Below are positions 53,071-64,000 of a stretch of DNA of 64,000 bases, piece after piece. Every line of letters begins with the position of its first letter. Positions within the stretch are counted from its first letter, which is position 1. The stretch spans positions 33,678,992-33,742,991 of the forward strand of contig OZ026842.1 of NCBI GenBank assembly GCA_964023205.1. Reading direction: 5' to 3'. The stretch comes from Lutraria lutraria. Its lineage: Eukaryota > Mollusca > Bivalvia > Venerida > Mactridae. The notes below the pieces were generated by a model. The model was not told the DNA's origin. It saw only the letters and a list, made by a program, of their open reading frames with translations, and did not search any database. A program made the translations under genes and the position numbers.

Positions 53071-54154
53071 CAAGATTGCATTCAGAGACTCCTCTCCAAA
53101 CATAATAATGCTGGAGATGGCCACACTATAAAAGTCTTGTGTATTCATGTCTATATTGATGCATATTCAGTTTTATACTAATCTTAGATCAAAAACTTAC
53201 TTTCCCTGGATATATTCAGGCTAGACAAGTGTGAAAATTGTAGGCTGACTTCAGTGTTCACAAAATGCGATAAATGGTAAGTGCTTTTCAGAAATGGTAT
53301 TTAGAGCATTCTCCTTTCGTGTTAACTTTTTTTGTCCCTTTTTGTTATTTTTCATCCAAGAATTATGATGGAGATCATTGCTATCTGTGCACTGTAAAGT
53401 ATAATTGATGTTATGTCTGGTATATTCTTGTAGGAACTATATCAAGTATGTATTCTTTTATTGTAGCCCATTAATGGGAAATATTTTGTATGTGCCCCGC
53501 AGATCAATGTGATCCTCCTCAGTTAGACACAATGCATGAACTCAGCAACATGGTTAGAGAATTGTTAGGGTAAAGTTTGATGGCTTTTACTGCTTGCATG
53601 ATAAATGTTTTCACTGCTTAAGTACATTGCTTTTCCGCTGCCATGTATTATATTGACATGTAGGCCCTTGATAAAGACCCTAAAGATATTTGCAATGTAA
53701 ACATAAAGTTATGCCAGTCCAACTGTCCATACTGAATGTGGATGCTTAGTTTTTTAAAAGGAATGGAAGAAAACTTATACTCTTAAAAACTACACACAAG
53801 TTTAGTTATTCTATCAATTGCTTTGACCATTCTGCAATTATTGAAGAATGATATTCATCTTCAATTCTGAGAGTGTGACATGGGTAACAGCTGTTGGTAA
53901 TTGTTGTTTCAGTTTGGAGTGATAGCTCTCTGTTTTGCTTGATGTTTGTACTTATGCAATGTAATTCAAAGCTTCATTGTTTGCATAAATACGTTTTGTA
54001 AAATGATGTTTTATGTGTGCATCATCCTCATTGATAGGATTTACCAGTACTACATGATGTCAAGACAAATGAATGTGACATCTGATTTAACCCTGACAAT
54101 GCTGTAATGAAAACCGCAAATGTTTGGTACTGGTAGACTTATAACTTCTAAATT

Positions 54155-54262
54155 TACTTTTTTACTTTTCTTGTCCAAACCGTTTTCTAAAATTTTCTTG
54201 TAAAAATAAAGTTCATTTTCATAACACTGTCAAACGGTTTGGACAAGAAAAGCAAAAAAGTA
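54155..54262. repeat. 108-bp palindrome, 31-bp arms with one mismatch
   Basis: Left arm ends CTTTTCTTGTCCAAACCGTTT and the right arm starts AAACGGTTTGGACAAGAAAAG, with a 46-nt loop. Confidence 0.9.
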
Positions 54263-55203
54263 GAGGGCCTACAGTGACAAAAATCTGAAACGGAGGTAGC
54301 CCTTTATGTAAGGAGTTGCAACAGTTATGTGGCTTTAGAAAAAAACAAAAAATAATGTACTTACGTGATGTTTTCCTAGTTTAATTGACAGAAAACGCGC
54401 TTGTAACGATAACATTGTGACGTCACTAGGTCACATGGATTCCCCACACTGTTTATGATATCCCATAAATTGATTAAATGATTTGTTACCAAAGTTGGAC
54501 AAGTCCATTTAGAAAGTTTCAGCCATCCTTTAAATGGCTTTCTCTTAATCTTATTCATAACCCAGGTTGTCACCTTCATAGAGATCATCTCACAGATAAT
54601 GTTTTAAGAACATAACTAGGGCATTGGGGTATTTTCTGTTGTTTTCTTTTGGCCAATCTCACTCCCAACTGTTTCATAAAACAATATTTTTTTGTGAATT
54701 AGAAATTGGTTACTGTTCATTGACAAATCGTCCATAGTTTATGCATGTTTGTCACATCTGATGCATTCTGATGTTTTATATTCCATGAAATTTTAATGCT
54801 GTTTTAGAGAAAATTAGAGAGCTTTAGTTCTTGTTATGTTGATGAATGATCAATATTTCTAGTGTTACTCAGCTTTGGATTGGGTTTGTTGATACATTTT
54901 TAATATGTCTAATGTGTTGTGCTACTCCAGTACAATAGTTATGAAATGAGGGATTATTTCAAGCATATGAAAATGAGGATTTATTCAACCTGTATTCTAG
55001 ATGTTTGATTGCTGTTTAACTGTCTTTCAACTTCAAATTGTAAAGTTCGCTATTTTCTGACACAATGGTAGTCCTGTACTTTTGTGAACTCTTTTAGTAC
55101 TGTTTAGACCTCACCTACAATATGTTTAGACAAACCCTGTACTATATGTTTGAATGATCCTGTGCTTTTTTCTGTCTATATAACTGTTTTCTGAATAGAT
55201 ATC

Positions 55204-55275
55204 CCAGGTGTGCCAATTTCTGAGTAAATACCCCTGTGCAGATTTCTGAGTAAATACCCCTGTGCTATTTTCTGA
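55204..55275 (+). repeat. Tandem repeat of about 28 bp, 2.5 copies
   Basis: ATTTCTGAGTAAATACCCCT with GTGC between units, last copy diverged. Confidence 0.85.
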
Positions 55276-55603
55276 ATCCAATTTAGTAACCCTAAACTGT
55301 AGAATACTAGTATTTTTTCCCTTCCAAAATTTTATTTAGAATTTTGTGTGAGATGCATTTGCATTAGTCCTATATTGCCAAACCATTGTCACATGTCTTC
55401 CTGTTTATGATTTCCACTATATTCTTGAATTTGTGAATTTCCTGAAAATGAAAGTTGACCGAAGTCTTATTTGAAATCTGCTGTGCTTATCTCAATAGCA
55501 AAACTGAATGCAGGAGTTACATTATATTAAAGCTCCACAAAGCTATACAGTGATAACAATTCTATGTCTCAACTTTTACTATTATAATTCCAGATTCTAA
55601 TGT

Positions 55604-55677
55604 TCTCCGACTGTTTTATGTTTTGGTGAAGCTTTCTGGTTCTCTGACTGTTTTATGTTTTGGTGAAGCTTTCTGGC
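55604..55677 (+). repeat. 37-bp tandem duplication
   Basis: TCT(C/T)(C/T)GACTGTTTTATG and GGTGAAGCTTTCTGG occur twice exactly 37 bp apart. Confidence 0.95.
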
Positions 55678-57904
55678 TTGGTGTGTTTTGCAGTGTATGA
55701 TAAGAAAGTTCTGTGATGACTCTTTATTTACCAGAAACCTGTTGGCTGTCTTATGTTGATTAATTAACACACTTGTTCAGAAAATATCTGGTTGTGGTCA
55801 TTAAGACTATGAATCAGTACATCTAGTTCTGAAAACCACTTGGGGAAACAGTCTCTCATGCATGGTTGTCTTGTCCTGTAAAAGATTGTGCCATATGATG
55901 GACAAAAATCGATAGTCATATTTAATTAAGCTTGTATGGTACCTCAGATGTTTTTGTGTTTGTGAGAAGGGCTGAGTTCTTGAGACAAATTGATCAGGAG
56001 ATGATGTTGCCTCATGGTAATATTTTGTGGGGCACACTAAATTGTATCCTGTTTAAGTTTTCTGCTTTACATGAATCATTATTAAGAGGAGCTTTCATAA
56101 GTACATCTTATTACACCAAGCTATTAAAATGTAATGTCTGATTGTATTTGAATATAAAATTGTTATTTTATGTCTTAGTTTTACAATCCCATTGTCTAGA
56201 ACTACTTATAAAATGCTTGTCAGAGCTAGACCATTAATTAAGGTCATATGTGGTCCCTGGAGACCTTGCTTAAACAGAAGGTGAATGGTTCTTTCAAGGT
56301 GTTCACCTGGCCTTGGTAAGTAAATCACATTATCCTAGCTGTGGTGCGACTTTAAATCAAAGTTAAAATTGACCATACTCACTCTTATATTGTGAACTGT
56401 GGTTGTATCCTGGTGACATTAAATTTAAGGTTACAGTTTTACAGCCAAGTTGTCTTCTCTGTAATTACATTACTTTTCTTCTCCCTTCAGAATTTTTTGA
56501 TGGTGCAAAATCTTTAGAACATTTCAATATTTCACATTAAGCAGACACAACATGGTTTATTAAATCGAATTATCTAGTATTCCCTCTGACAGAATTTAAA
56601 ATGGAAAATGCCTAAGTGCATGTCTCCGTGTGAAATTTGTAAATGAAACATTCCTCCAGTCATCTGGAAGTCTGGTAATTTTGCTTGGCTTTCCTGTATT
56701 TATTCAGATTTATGATCTTGTAATTAATTATTAATTAGTGAATGCATGTTATGGTTATCGTTGATTAATTTTCAATTAGAAGCCTTCAAGCTTAATTTTA
56801 GTTAATAGTAATCATATTTATTTTCTCTTTTGGGTTTATAACCTATAAAAGCCAGGGTCATTTGTTGATTTTTCAAGCCTTGTTAGTAGAGGAAGACCCC
56901 AGGCATTATAACACTTTGACAAAACTAATGACCTGTAAATTAGCCTGACTGGTTCCTAGCTCACATGTGAAATTTTGTCCTAGGAGGGATTTGAAGTCAC
57001 AGAGGTCAGGGACCAGTGATTTCTTGACCATTATAGCTATTTGACCACATAGACTCCACAGCAGTTATCATTACCAGTGATTTCTGAAGCATTGTCAACA
57101 TAGTCAAAGGGTTCTACAATTAAAATTTTCTGTGTGGTTAAAGACCTTTTAGTGACATAGCCATTTATAACTGAACATAGCATGGGGGTGAATTAATTAT
57201 AGTCCTTCTCCACAAAAGACATAAATGGACAAGAATTAGTTGAGAAAAATAAAAATAATGGCTTTTAGTTTTATGGAAATCTGTTGGACTTTGGAATATT
57301 CCATAGCTAAGATTTGTCTCTTAGAATAAGTGCTATTGATTTTAAGAACTGGTCTTATGTGTTGTTGCCATCTGCGAGTTTTTGTCTTAGATTTTCTGAA
57401 CAGAAGATGTACTTGATTGATAATAGTCATCAGAAGTCATTATTATATTTCATATGAATGTCCTGCTTGTTTCCATTGAATACCGATAGATTCCTTTCTA
57501 GAAACTCTGAATTAAGATTGAACGCTACATTTGTCGTAGAAGTAGAGATGGTTACTTGATGATATGGTGGAACCTTTTAGAGTGGAAAATAAACTCTGAA
57601 GAACAGACAATGTCAATATTATGGGCTGCTGTTCTGTTTGTTGGTATTAGTGGTAACCAGGCGTAATTGTGACTATTTTTTATGCAGAAACTGCAGGTAT
57701 TTTTTGTAACCTGATAAATTGGTTGTTGATTTTTTTTAAAATAAGGTTTGTTGAAGAAAAGTCTAAAATAAAAACTTAGTCCAAAGTGTTAAAGCTGTCA
57801 GTTGAAGGCTGGACTGATTGATGATTGGGTTATCATAAGGTAACAATTGAAACTGGCTGTCCATGAATGTTTGATTCCTAAGTCATTTTGTTACATGTAT
57901 CTGA

Positions 57905-57990
57905 TTCTTATCTCGTGAAAGTGAAAGTAGGCAGTTGCTTGCAGAATTCAATCTAGGAGAACTGGTCAGGTTAACAATGGTCAGTTGTAC
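57905..57990 (+). mobile_element. SINE fragment (family A body)
   Basis: GAAAGTAGGCAGTTGCTTGC, then GGAGAACTGGTCAGG and ACAATGGTCAG resemble the SINE body without its tRNA head. Confidence 0.45.
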
Positions 57991-58234
57991 TGTTGAATAA
58001 ATGTGTTTAATAAAAGAAGAAAAATAAGAGAAAAAATGGAACTGGATTTTGTTTGATTCTTAAGTTCTTCTGGCATTTGAATGATAATGCTTGTATATTG
58101 TGTATACTAGGGTTATAAAATGTAGATTTTGTGATCTTTTAGACTTGTTATTGGTCATTTTTTATGGAACTGTGATCGAAAAACATAATAGATCACTTAG
58201 TTTACTAATGGTCAGTAAGTGGACCCTTGGGAAA

Positions 58235-58380
58235 GACAAAGTATGGACTTTATTTACAAGTAGTTTTTATTTAGAGGTCTTTTTGTTCTAAATAATCAGT
58301 GTTGGTTTTGAAAAGAATGGTCATTATTCACAGGGTGGCATTTATTCAGAGGTGGCCACTAATACAGGTTTGACTGTATA
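58235..58380. repeat. Right part of a GTTAGC(A/T)G-family MITE
   Basis: TTTTTGTTCTAAATAATCAG, CACAGGGTGGCATTTATTCA and the terminus AATACAGGTTTGACTGTAT. Confidence 0.6.
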
Positions 58381-59217
58381 TGAAAGCTGCTGTTTTTGGC
58401 ATGTATGTGTGCACTAGGAAATTGTTATATTTTGGTGTTAACATTCCTAAGTTGTGTTATTTGCATCCATGTTGGCTGTTAAAATTTACGTTTATGAGTT
58501 ATTCTGGGCTGTAAACTTTACTCGAAAATACATTAATTTGTTGATCAAAGATATTCTGCAAAAACTGTTGTATCATGTGCTATATATCTAAGGGTTTATC
58601 TTATTTATAAGATTTTAATCTAAGAGAATATTTTCTTGATCTTTTACGGCTATTACATAAATTTCCTCTTGTAGGTTTCAATAGCCATGCTGTATCTTAA
58701 TAAAACTGCCCTGTGTAGAAGAAAACCTCTTGCCTGAAGGTCTTGTCCCAGCCTGAGCGCAAAACAGTACTATCTTTTTTATCATTCTTATTTTGTCTAT
58801 TTTCAGAAGTCATGTGATACTTGTATATGAATGATGATATTGAGAAACTCAGACTTGTCTTAAAAAGGGGACCACAAGGGTCCAGATCTCATATTAGTAG
58901 AAATGGATAAGAAAGGAAAACATGTCAGTATCCGCATCCAGTTTCTCGATGGACAAGTGCATTGTTTTCAAATACATGTAAGTATAATACATAAATTTAC
59001 TTTGCAATTACTTCATAATATTAAACTGCACCAAATGTTCAAAGACTTAGCTTTTTAAAATGAGTTTGGAGGCTTGTCAAGATTGCAGCCTCATGATTGG
59101 TCAATTTTAGACTTGAGTTCAGAAGCTACCAATCAGATGCTTTAGTTTTAATGGAAGTCTTCAAACTCATATCTTCAATCTACAATGAAAACATTGTGTA
59201 CATAAGAAGTCTGAATG

Positions 59218-59330
59218 GGGCTTCTTTGGTTGAATGGTTAAGGCCTCTGACTAGCGATCACTTGCCCTTATCTGCTGTCAGTTTGAATCCCACAAGGATG
59301 CTGTCCAGCTAGCTCATAGTCAGGGCTGTT
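59218..59330 (+). mobile_element. tRNA-derived SINE (family B), truncated
   Basis: Box A TGGTTGAATGGTTAAGG and box B CAGTTTGAATCCC, then GATGCTGTCCAGCTAGCTC as in family B bodies. Confidence 0.55.
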
Positions 59331-59884
59331 GTTGCAGCATTTAATCCCATTGGAAAAAAAAATCTTCAGCCTTTTTGGGCTCTTTGTATTTCCTTATTGG
59401 GACTAACACAGTCATCCCTGTTGTGTCAGAGCTTAAGAGATTCCTCATTATCAAATATCTTTTTCTTATTTGATTATTTTGAGCTTATTTCTCTAGGGAA
59501 ATTATTAAACTGATAATTGAATAAGGTGTGAAATTGATTTAAAATCCTATGTAGATATCAGCAGTTTAAAAAAAACAAAGTCAAAATTGAGTACTGTTGA
59601 AAGAAAAATAGTGAGGCTCAGACAGATCTGTTAGATTTTAATCAGTTTTTGTTCTAATCACAGAAATGGTGCATCCAGTAAGGTATACGTGTTGGTCAGC
59701 TGAGCACACATTAAAGGGCCTTTAAATATACTGTAATTAATGTATATTTGTCTTTCATGTTTCCAACATACATATAAATTTTATATCATACAATACAACT
59801 GAATTAAAAGGTGCTTTGGGTACTCAGAGCCTGTATATATAAATGAATATAAGAATTCTATTATATGTACATTAATATAATTTA

Positions 59885-60060
59885 TAGTACAACCTCTCCA
59901 GGGCTGCTCTCTTGAGCGACAACCTCCCTTGAACAACAGCATGATTTTTTCCCACCACTTGATTTAACCATTCATTTAACCTCTATTTAAAGCAACAACC
60001 TTTCAACAACAACAAAAGTTTCTACTCCCAAAGAGTGATGCTTTGGAGAGGTTGCACTAT
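59885..60060. mobile_element. About 175-bp Tigger/pogo-like MITE
   Basis: AGTACAACCTCTCCAG at the left and TTTGGAGAGGTTGCACTA at the right; related to the copy beside exon 8. Confidence 0.7.
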
Positions 60061-60187
60061 ATCTGGAAACATATTTTGGTAACAATCAGCTGAATGTCAC
60101 AAGAACAGATTTAAAATGGCACAACAATACAGTATCGTATTATAGGGTCAGCTAGGGGGATATAGACAATAATATGTATTCATTTGG

Positions 60188-60355
60188 ACAGGGGGTATAT
60201 AGACATGGGCTTGAACAGGGGGTAAGGATTTGGTCTTGAACATGGGGGTAAGGATTTGGTCTTGAACATGGGGGTAAGGATTTGGTCTTGAACAGGGGGT
60301 AAGTATTTGGATCTGAACATGGGGGTAAGGATTTGGATTTGAACAGGGGATATAG
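60188..60355 (+). repeat. 25-26-bp minisatellite, about six copies
   Basis: Unit CAGGGGGTAAGGATTTGG plus TCTTGAA, alternating CAGGGGG and CATGGGGG versions. Its reverse strand is openly translated, giving a spurious repetitive frame (60152-60439). Confidence 0.95.
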
Positions 60356-60359
60356 ACTG

Positions 60360-61740
60360 ACTAAAATATCATGATGTTGATTGAAATAGAACTTTAGATA
60401 AATTAAGACCTTTCTAGAATTCTCTTGAATCCATTTCATTATCTCTGAAAATCACAAAATATTATTTAAAATAATGATATCAATCAAGAATGCAGTGTAC
60501 TCACTGCTATGAAACTATTGTTACACTTTCTGCTAACAGTTAACACGTATTTTCCATAGTCCTTCTGTGGAGTAATTAATTGTTTCATGTTTTGATGTAT
60601 TAACAATGGGTTAGAGTTGAATTTTAAATAGAACCCTCAGTATTATCAACTGTTGGATGATGGAGCATGCGTCCATCACGTATGACAAATGCATGCCAAT
60701 GTGTTCTATTCTATGCAAGATAAAGCAGACAAACTCTTAGAAATTTCATTAAAATGTTAGAAATCCGTGAATGGCGATAAAATTGAGGATGTTTTAATTT
60801 AAAAAAATTGTCATTCTTGTCAAATGAAAGAACATTTGTAAATGTTAACCTAACATTGAATCATGATGTACTGGTATAATATACTGTATATAATTGTTCT
60901 TTGGTACATGGCTAACTTATCGATTTTAATCAAATTATAATTTTCCCAGTCTGATTTTTTGCGAACTCACCATTGGATACATGTTTTTGTTTATTATTCA
61001 ATTTTTTCAATTTCATTTTTCGGAATTTTTTACTGTTGTGAAAATGAGATCGATGCAAGCCAAAATAAGATAATTATGCTTTATATTCAGACATTAGGAA
61101 TTTGTATACCTTGATATGTGTGTCAATTATCAATATTCAATAAAAAAGTTTGAGTTTTGGGACCAATCTGAAAATGCAAGCTGCTGATTGGTCAATTCTG
61201 AAATTTAAGTTAAAATTGACAAATGTGACGATCAACTTCATACAAAAAACATATAAACCAATATTGCTTCATGTAATTCATCTACCTTGTTCTACCATTG
61301 TTCTTGTCAGTACTCTGTTGCCTGTTCAGACTTTTAAACCTTGTATCATTGACCTAGCTCAAAATTCAAGCTTCTCATTGGCTGATATACTGTGTTACAG
61401 TATTTAAACTGACCAATGACAGGGCTTCATGTGCTTTCAAACTGATCCCAGCAAAAATATTGCATAACTGCTCATAAAGAAGAAATAAATTGCTTTTCTT
61501 GGACATTATTCATCGAGCTAATTATTCATATTCATCAGTTACAGGATGGAGACAACTAATATGTAAATAATCCTTGTTGTAATTAGAGAGCTGCTGAATT
61601 TTTTATCAGTTTCTTTTCTCCCTGTCCTGCACAACTCATCAGAATCTGTACTGTGGACTTGATTTTAAACCATTGCAATGAATGACTACCATAATGAAAT
61701 TATCTGCCAACATGTTTAGATGATAGTTTGTTTGTTATTT
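60360..61740. other. Non-coding, with ATTGGTCA/CCAATG repeat fragments
   Basis: TGATTGGTCAATTCTGAAAT near 61178 and CTGACCAATGACAGGGCTTC near 61408 belong with similar blocks at 59093 and 62283. No exon supported. Confidence 0.45.
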
Positions 61741-61744
61741 GAGT

Positions 61745-61940
61745 TTTACGCCCCTTTTCCCTATTTTGAGGCGAACAGTTCACCTAACCATTGTTCCTGG
61801 AAAGAACCAGTACTAGATATCTGTCCTCTGTAAGCAATTGCTTACTTTCTCACATGAAGAGAACCCACAACCCTCTATCAGTGAGAGGTTACAGTGAATT
61901 GAAGTCAGCAACCTTAACTGCTCAACCATGGAGACAGGTT
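61745..61940 (-). mobile_element. tRNA-derived SINE (family A)
   Basis: Reverse complement shows CCATGGTTGAGCAGTTAAGG (degenerate box A), CTCTCACTGATAGAGGG and the AGGTGAACTG body end. Confidence 0.75.
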
Positions 61941-61944
61941 GATG

Positions 61945-64000
61945 TATGTTAGTTCAATCCTGAATAACAGATTTGTGTTAAAGCATCAACATTGTACATG
62001 CCTGTACTATCTAAATCTCCATAGGCTCTTTGTTGATTCTTTATTAATGCCTCTTTAATAATTGCACAGATTGCTACTGTGTCACAAAACTTTTCATTCC
62101 ACTTTGTGTTAGATTGAGTTGGACTTTGTAATTAATGAAGAATGTACTGTACAAGGGTATTTTATTTACTAAATTTTAACTTATTGTTATTGTTATGTTT
62201 ATACTTAACTGTTATAGTGTTATAGAAATATTCGAAAATTGTATATGATTTATATGACATGTCTTAAAATGCAGCTATGCCATTTGCCAATTTAAGACTG
62301 TGCTCAGAAGCGACCAATCAAAAGCACATGCCTTGAAACTTGTGTCATTCAGAACCTCAGACAAAACCTGCCTGTCTTCAATACCTGACCACAGGCATTG
62401 TTGATTTAATCTTTGTCAAGTTAACTGAATACATTAACTACTTAGAATATCAATATATTTCAACTTTCTCATTGAATTAAATGCATTATTTTGAGTGGAT
62501 CGTTATACTTAAAACATTCTAAAAGTGAACTCTGTAGACTGTATCTTGTCATTGTCTAGAAATAGGTTATAAACTAGCCTTTTTCTCATAAGCGTTATGC
62601 TTTAATTAAGAGGCATTGAGTCCCATTCCTAAGCCACTGCTATCAGGTTGTATTGACAGATGGCACCCTGTTTTCATCCAATCAGCGCATATTCATGAGT
62701 AGCAATGTTAGGAGCACAATTTGTTAGGCTGATCGCAGATCAAATAACATCTTTCTCTTATTCAAATACACGATGACAAATCTATCTCCGTAGATCAATA
62801 CTTACAGCCATAATAGGAACGCTTTGTTTGCTCGGTAAAATACCTCAATTTGTCCGCTATTTTTTTTTCAGCAGATATCATCCCCACGGATGTTAATTAA
62901 ATAACAATTGTTTGTACTTTTTCTCGCTGTAAGATGTAAATAAATAAAAGTTGTTGATTATCTTGGTGAGATGTGTTAATGTAATATTTTTGTCTCCGTT
63001 ATCGTTAACAATCACGACCTATCATTAATCAATCACAGCATGACCTGATTTATATTACTTTCCATCGAGGATTCCAAAGTAATTAATTCATGGTTAAATC
63101 TGGTCCTGTAATGAACAATCAAATATATTGGACTTAATTTCCTCAAACTCAATGATCTCACTCAGTTTGATTGTACCCTTAAGTCTTGAGAAAAATCTCA
63201 AATATATACTGCTAGTTGAGAGTAAAATTAGAACACAAGGACAATATGTGCTGGTAACGCTTATATCTCCTAAAATATTACCAAGATTATACTGGTCAAC
63301 AGTTTATCCTACCAGGGTGAATCAGTGATCTGATGATAATGCACTAGAGTACTAATCGAAATGTCGTTGGTACAAGTCTGAATAAGAATATCTGTCTGTC
63401 AAAAAAAAATAAATAAATAAAAAATTAAATCTTGACCCTGCCTTCCGATTTTTCAGGACACTTTTCAGTGTTCCCAGCTACTGAGCCGATTTGGTACTGT
63501 GTTAAATCACAGGAAACCGATGTGACATGTATCATGCCGTGCTTAACACCAGGCACAATAAAGAACCAGGAAAAACTATTCAAAATAAGAGTAGGGATAT
63601 AAATGCCCAGTTTGCCTGTATATTCTCTCCCCTTCTTCCTTGGGCAACCTTGAAATGGCCATCATTGTCAAATAGTCTGTCAAACAACAGATAGACATAA
63701 ACAACAGCTCATTCAAAATATCAGGACTGTAATATAACCATTTTATCCAGTAAAATATCAATCCAATTAGTACAAAATTACTTCTGATGTTTGTTTTTCC
63801 GCCTATAATTCTATTATATTGACATCAATTTTGGTCAGGTCGATTTTGGTACTTCATGAAGAACTCCAATTGTTTCCTATCAGAACCTGGCATAAACGAT
63901 CTTTAATCATACGAGCTGCCAGATGAATCGCTAGATTTGGAGGTTCTCACTGTTTGCCTTGTCTAGTCTTGATAAAAAGAATTCTCTGAATATTCCTTCC
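61945..64000. other. Non-coding right end of the window
   Basis: No exon supported. At about 63308-63420 a weak tRNA-like stretch precedes an AAATAAATAAATAAA tail, possibly a degraded SINE. Confidence 0.4.

Noticed and set aside
60152..60439. Minus-strand protein with repeated PLF/LPPCS units
   Set aside because: Translation of a 25-26-bp minisatellite whose frame happens to stay open; no other coding evidence.

Overview
The window is animal nuclear DNA, most likely from a bivalve mollusc. It is AT-rich and has GT-AG introns with good polypyrimidine tracts. It carries many short non-autonomous elements and tRNA-derived SINEs of kinds I associate with bivalves; assigning a species from this alone would be guesswork. 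There are no bacterial or viral genes, CRISPR arrays or convincing functional tRNA genes.

One protein-coding gene can be built with confidence, on the + strand from 7197 to 19590. Nine coding exons join in frame to 7,293 nt, or 2,430 codons plus a TAG stop. The first three encode a complete interferon regulatory factor (IRF) DNA-binding domain with the five-tryptophan repeat. Two micro-exons and two linker exons follow, then an exon with one classical C2H2 zinc finger, then a 6.2-kb terminal exon with about 20 more C2H2/C2HC-type fingers. I see no IRF association domain. An IRF domain on the front of a giant multi-zinc-finger protein is the most unusual thing here, because known IRFs end in an IAD-type domain. 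The fusion rests on phase-compatible splice sites and a finger already present in exon 8; it needs RNA evidence.

Layout: 1-6.2 kb is upstream DNA with several repeats and hairpins. At 6357-6373 lies a dense IRF-type (ISRE-like) site, a candidate autoregulatory element. 7.2-19.6 kb is the IRF-zinc-finger gene, whose introns hold a SINE, other interspersed repeats and a 166-bp terminal-inverted-repeat element 28 bp before exon 8. 19.6-23.2 kb is probable 3' UTR or flank, with a hairpin and a double AATAAA near 23.18 kb. 23.8-26.9 kb holds several TIR elements and a weak candidate non-coding exon at 24941-24987. 27-64 kb has no exon I can support; it is AT-rich DNA with SINEs, MITEs, minisatellites and homopolymer tracts, either intergenic or long introns of a neighbouring gene.
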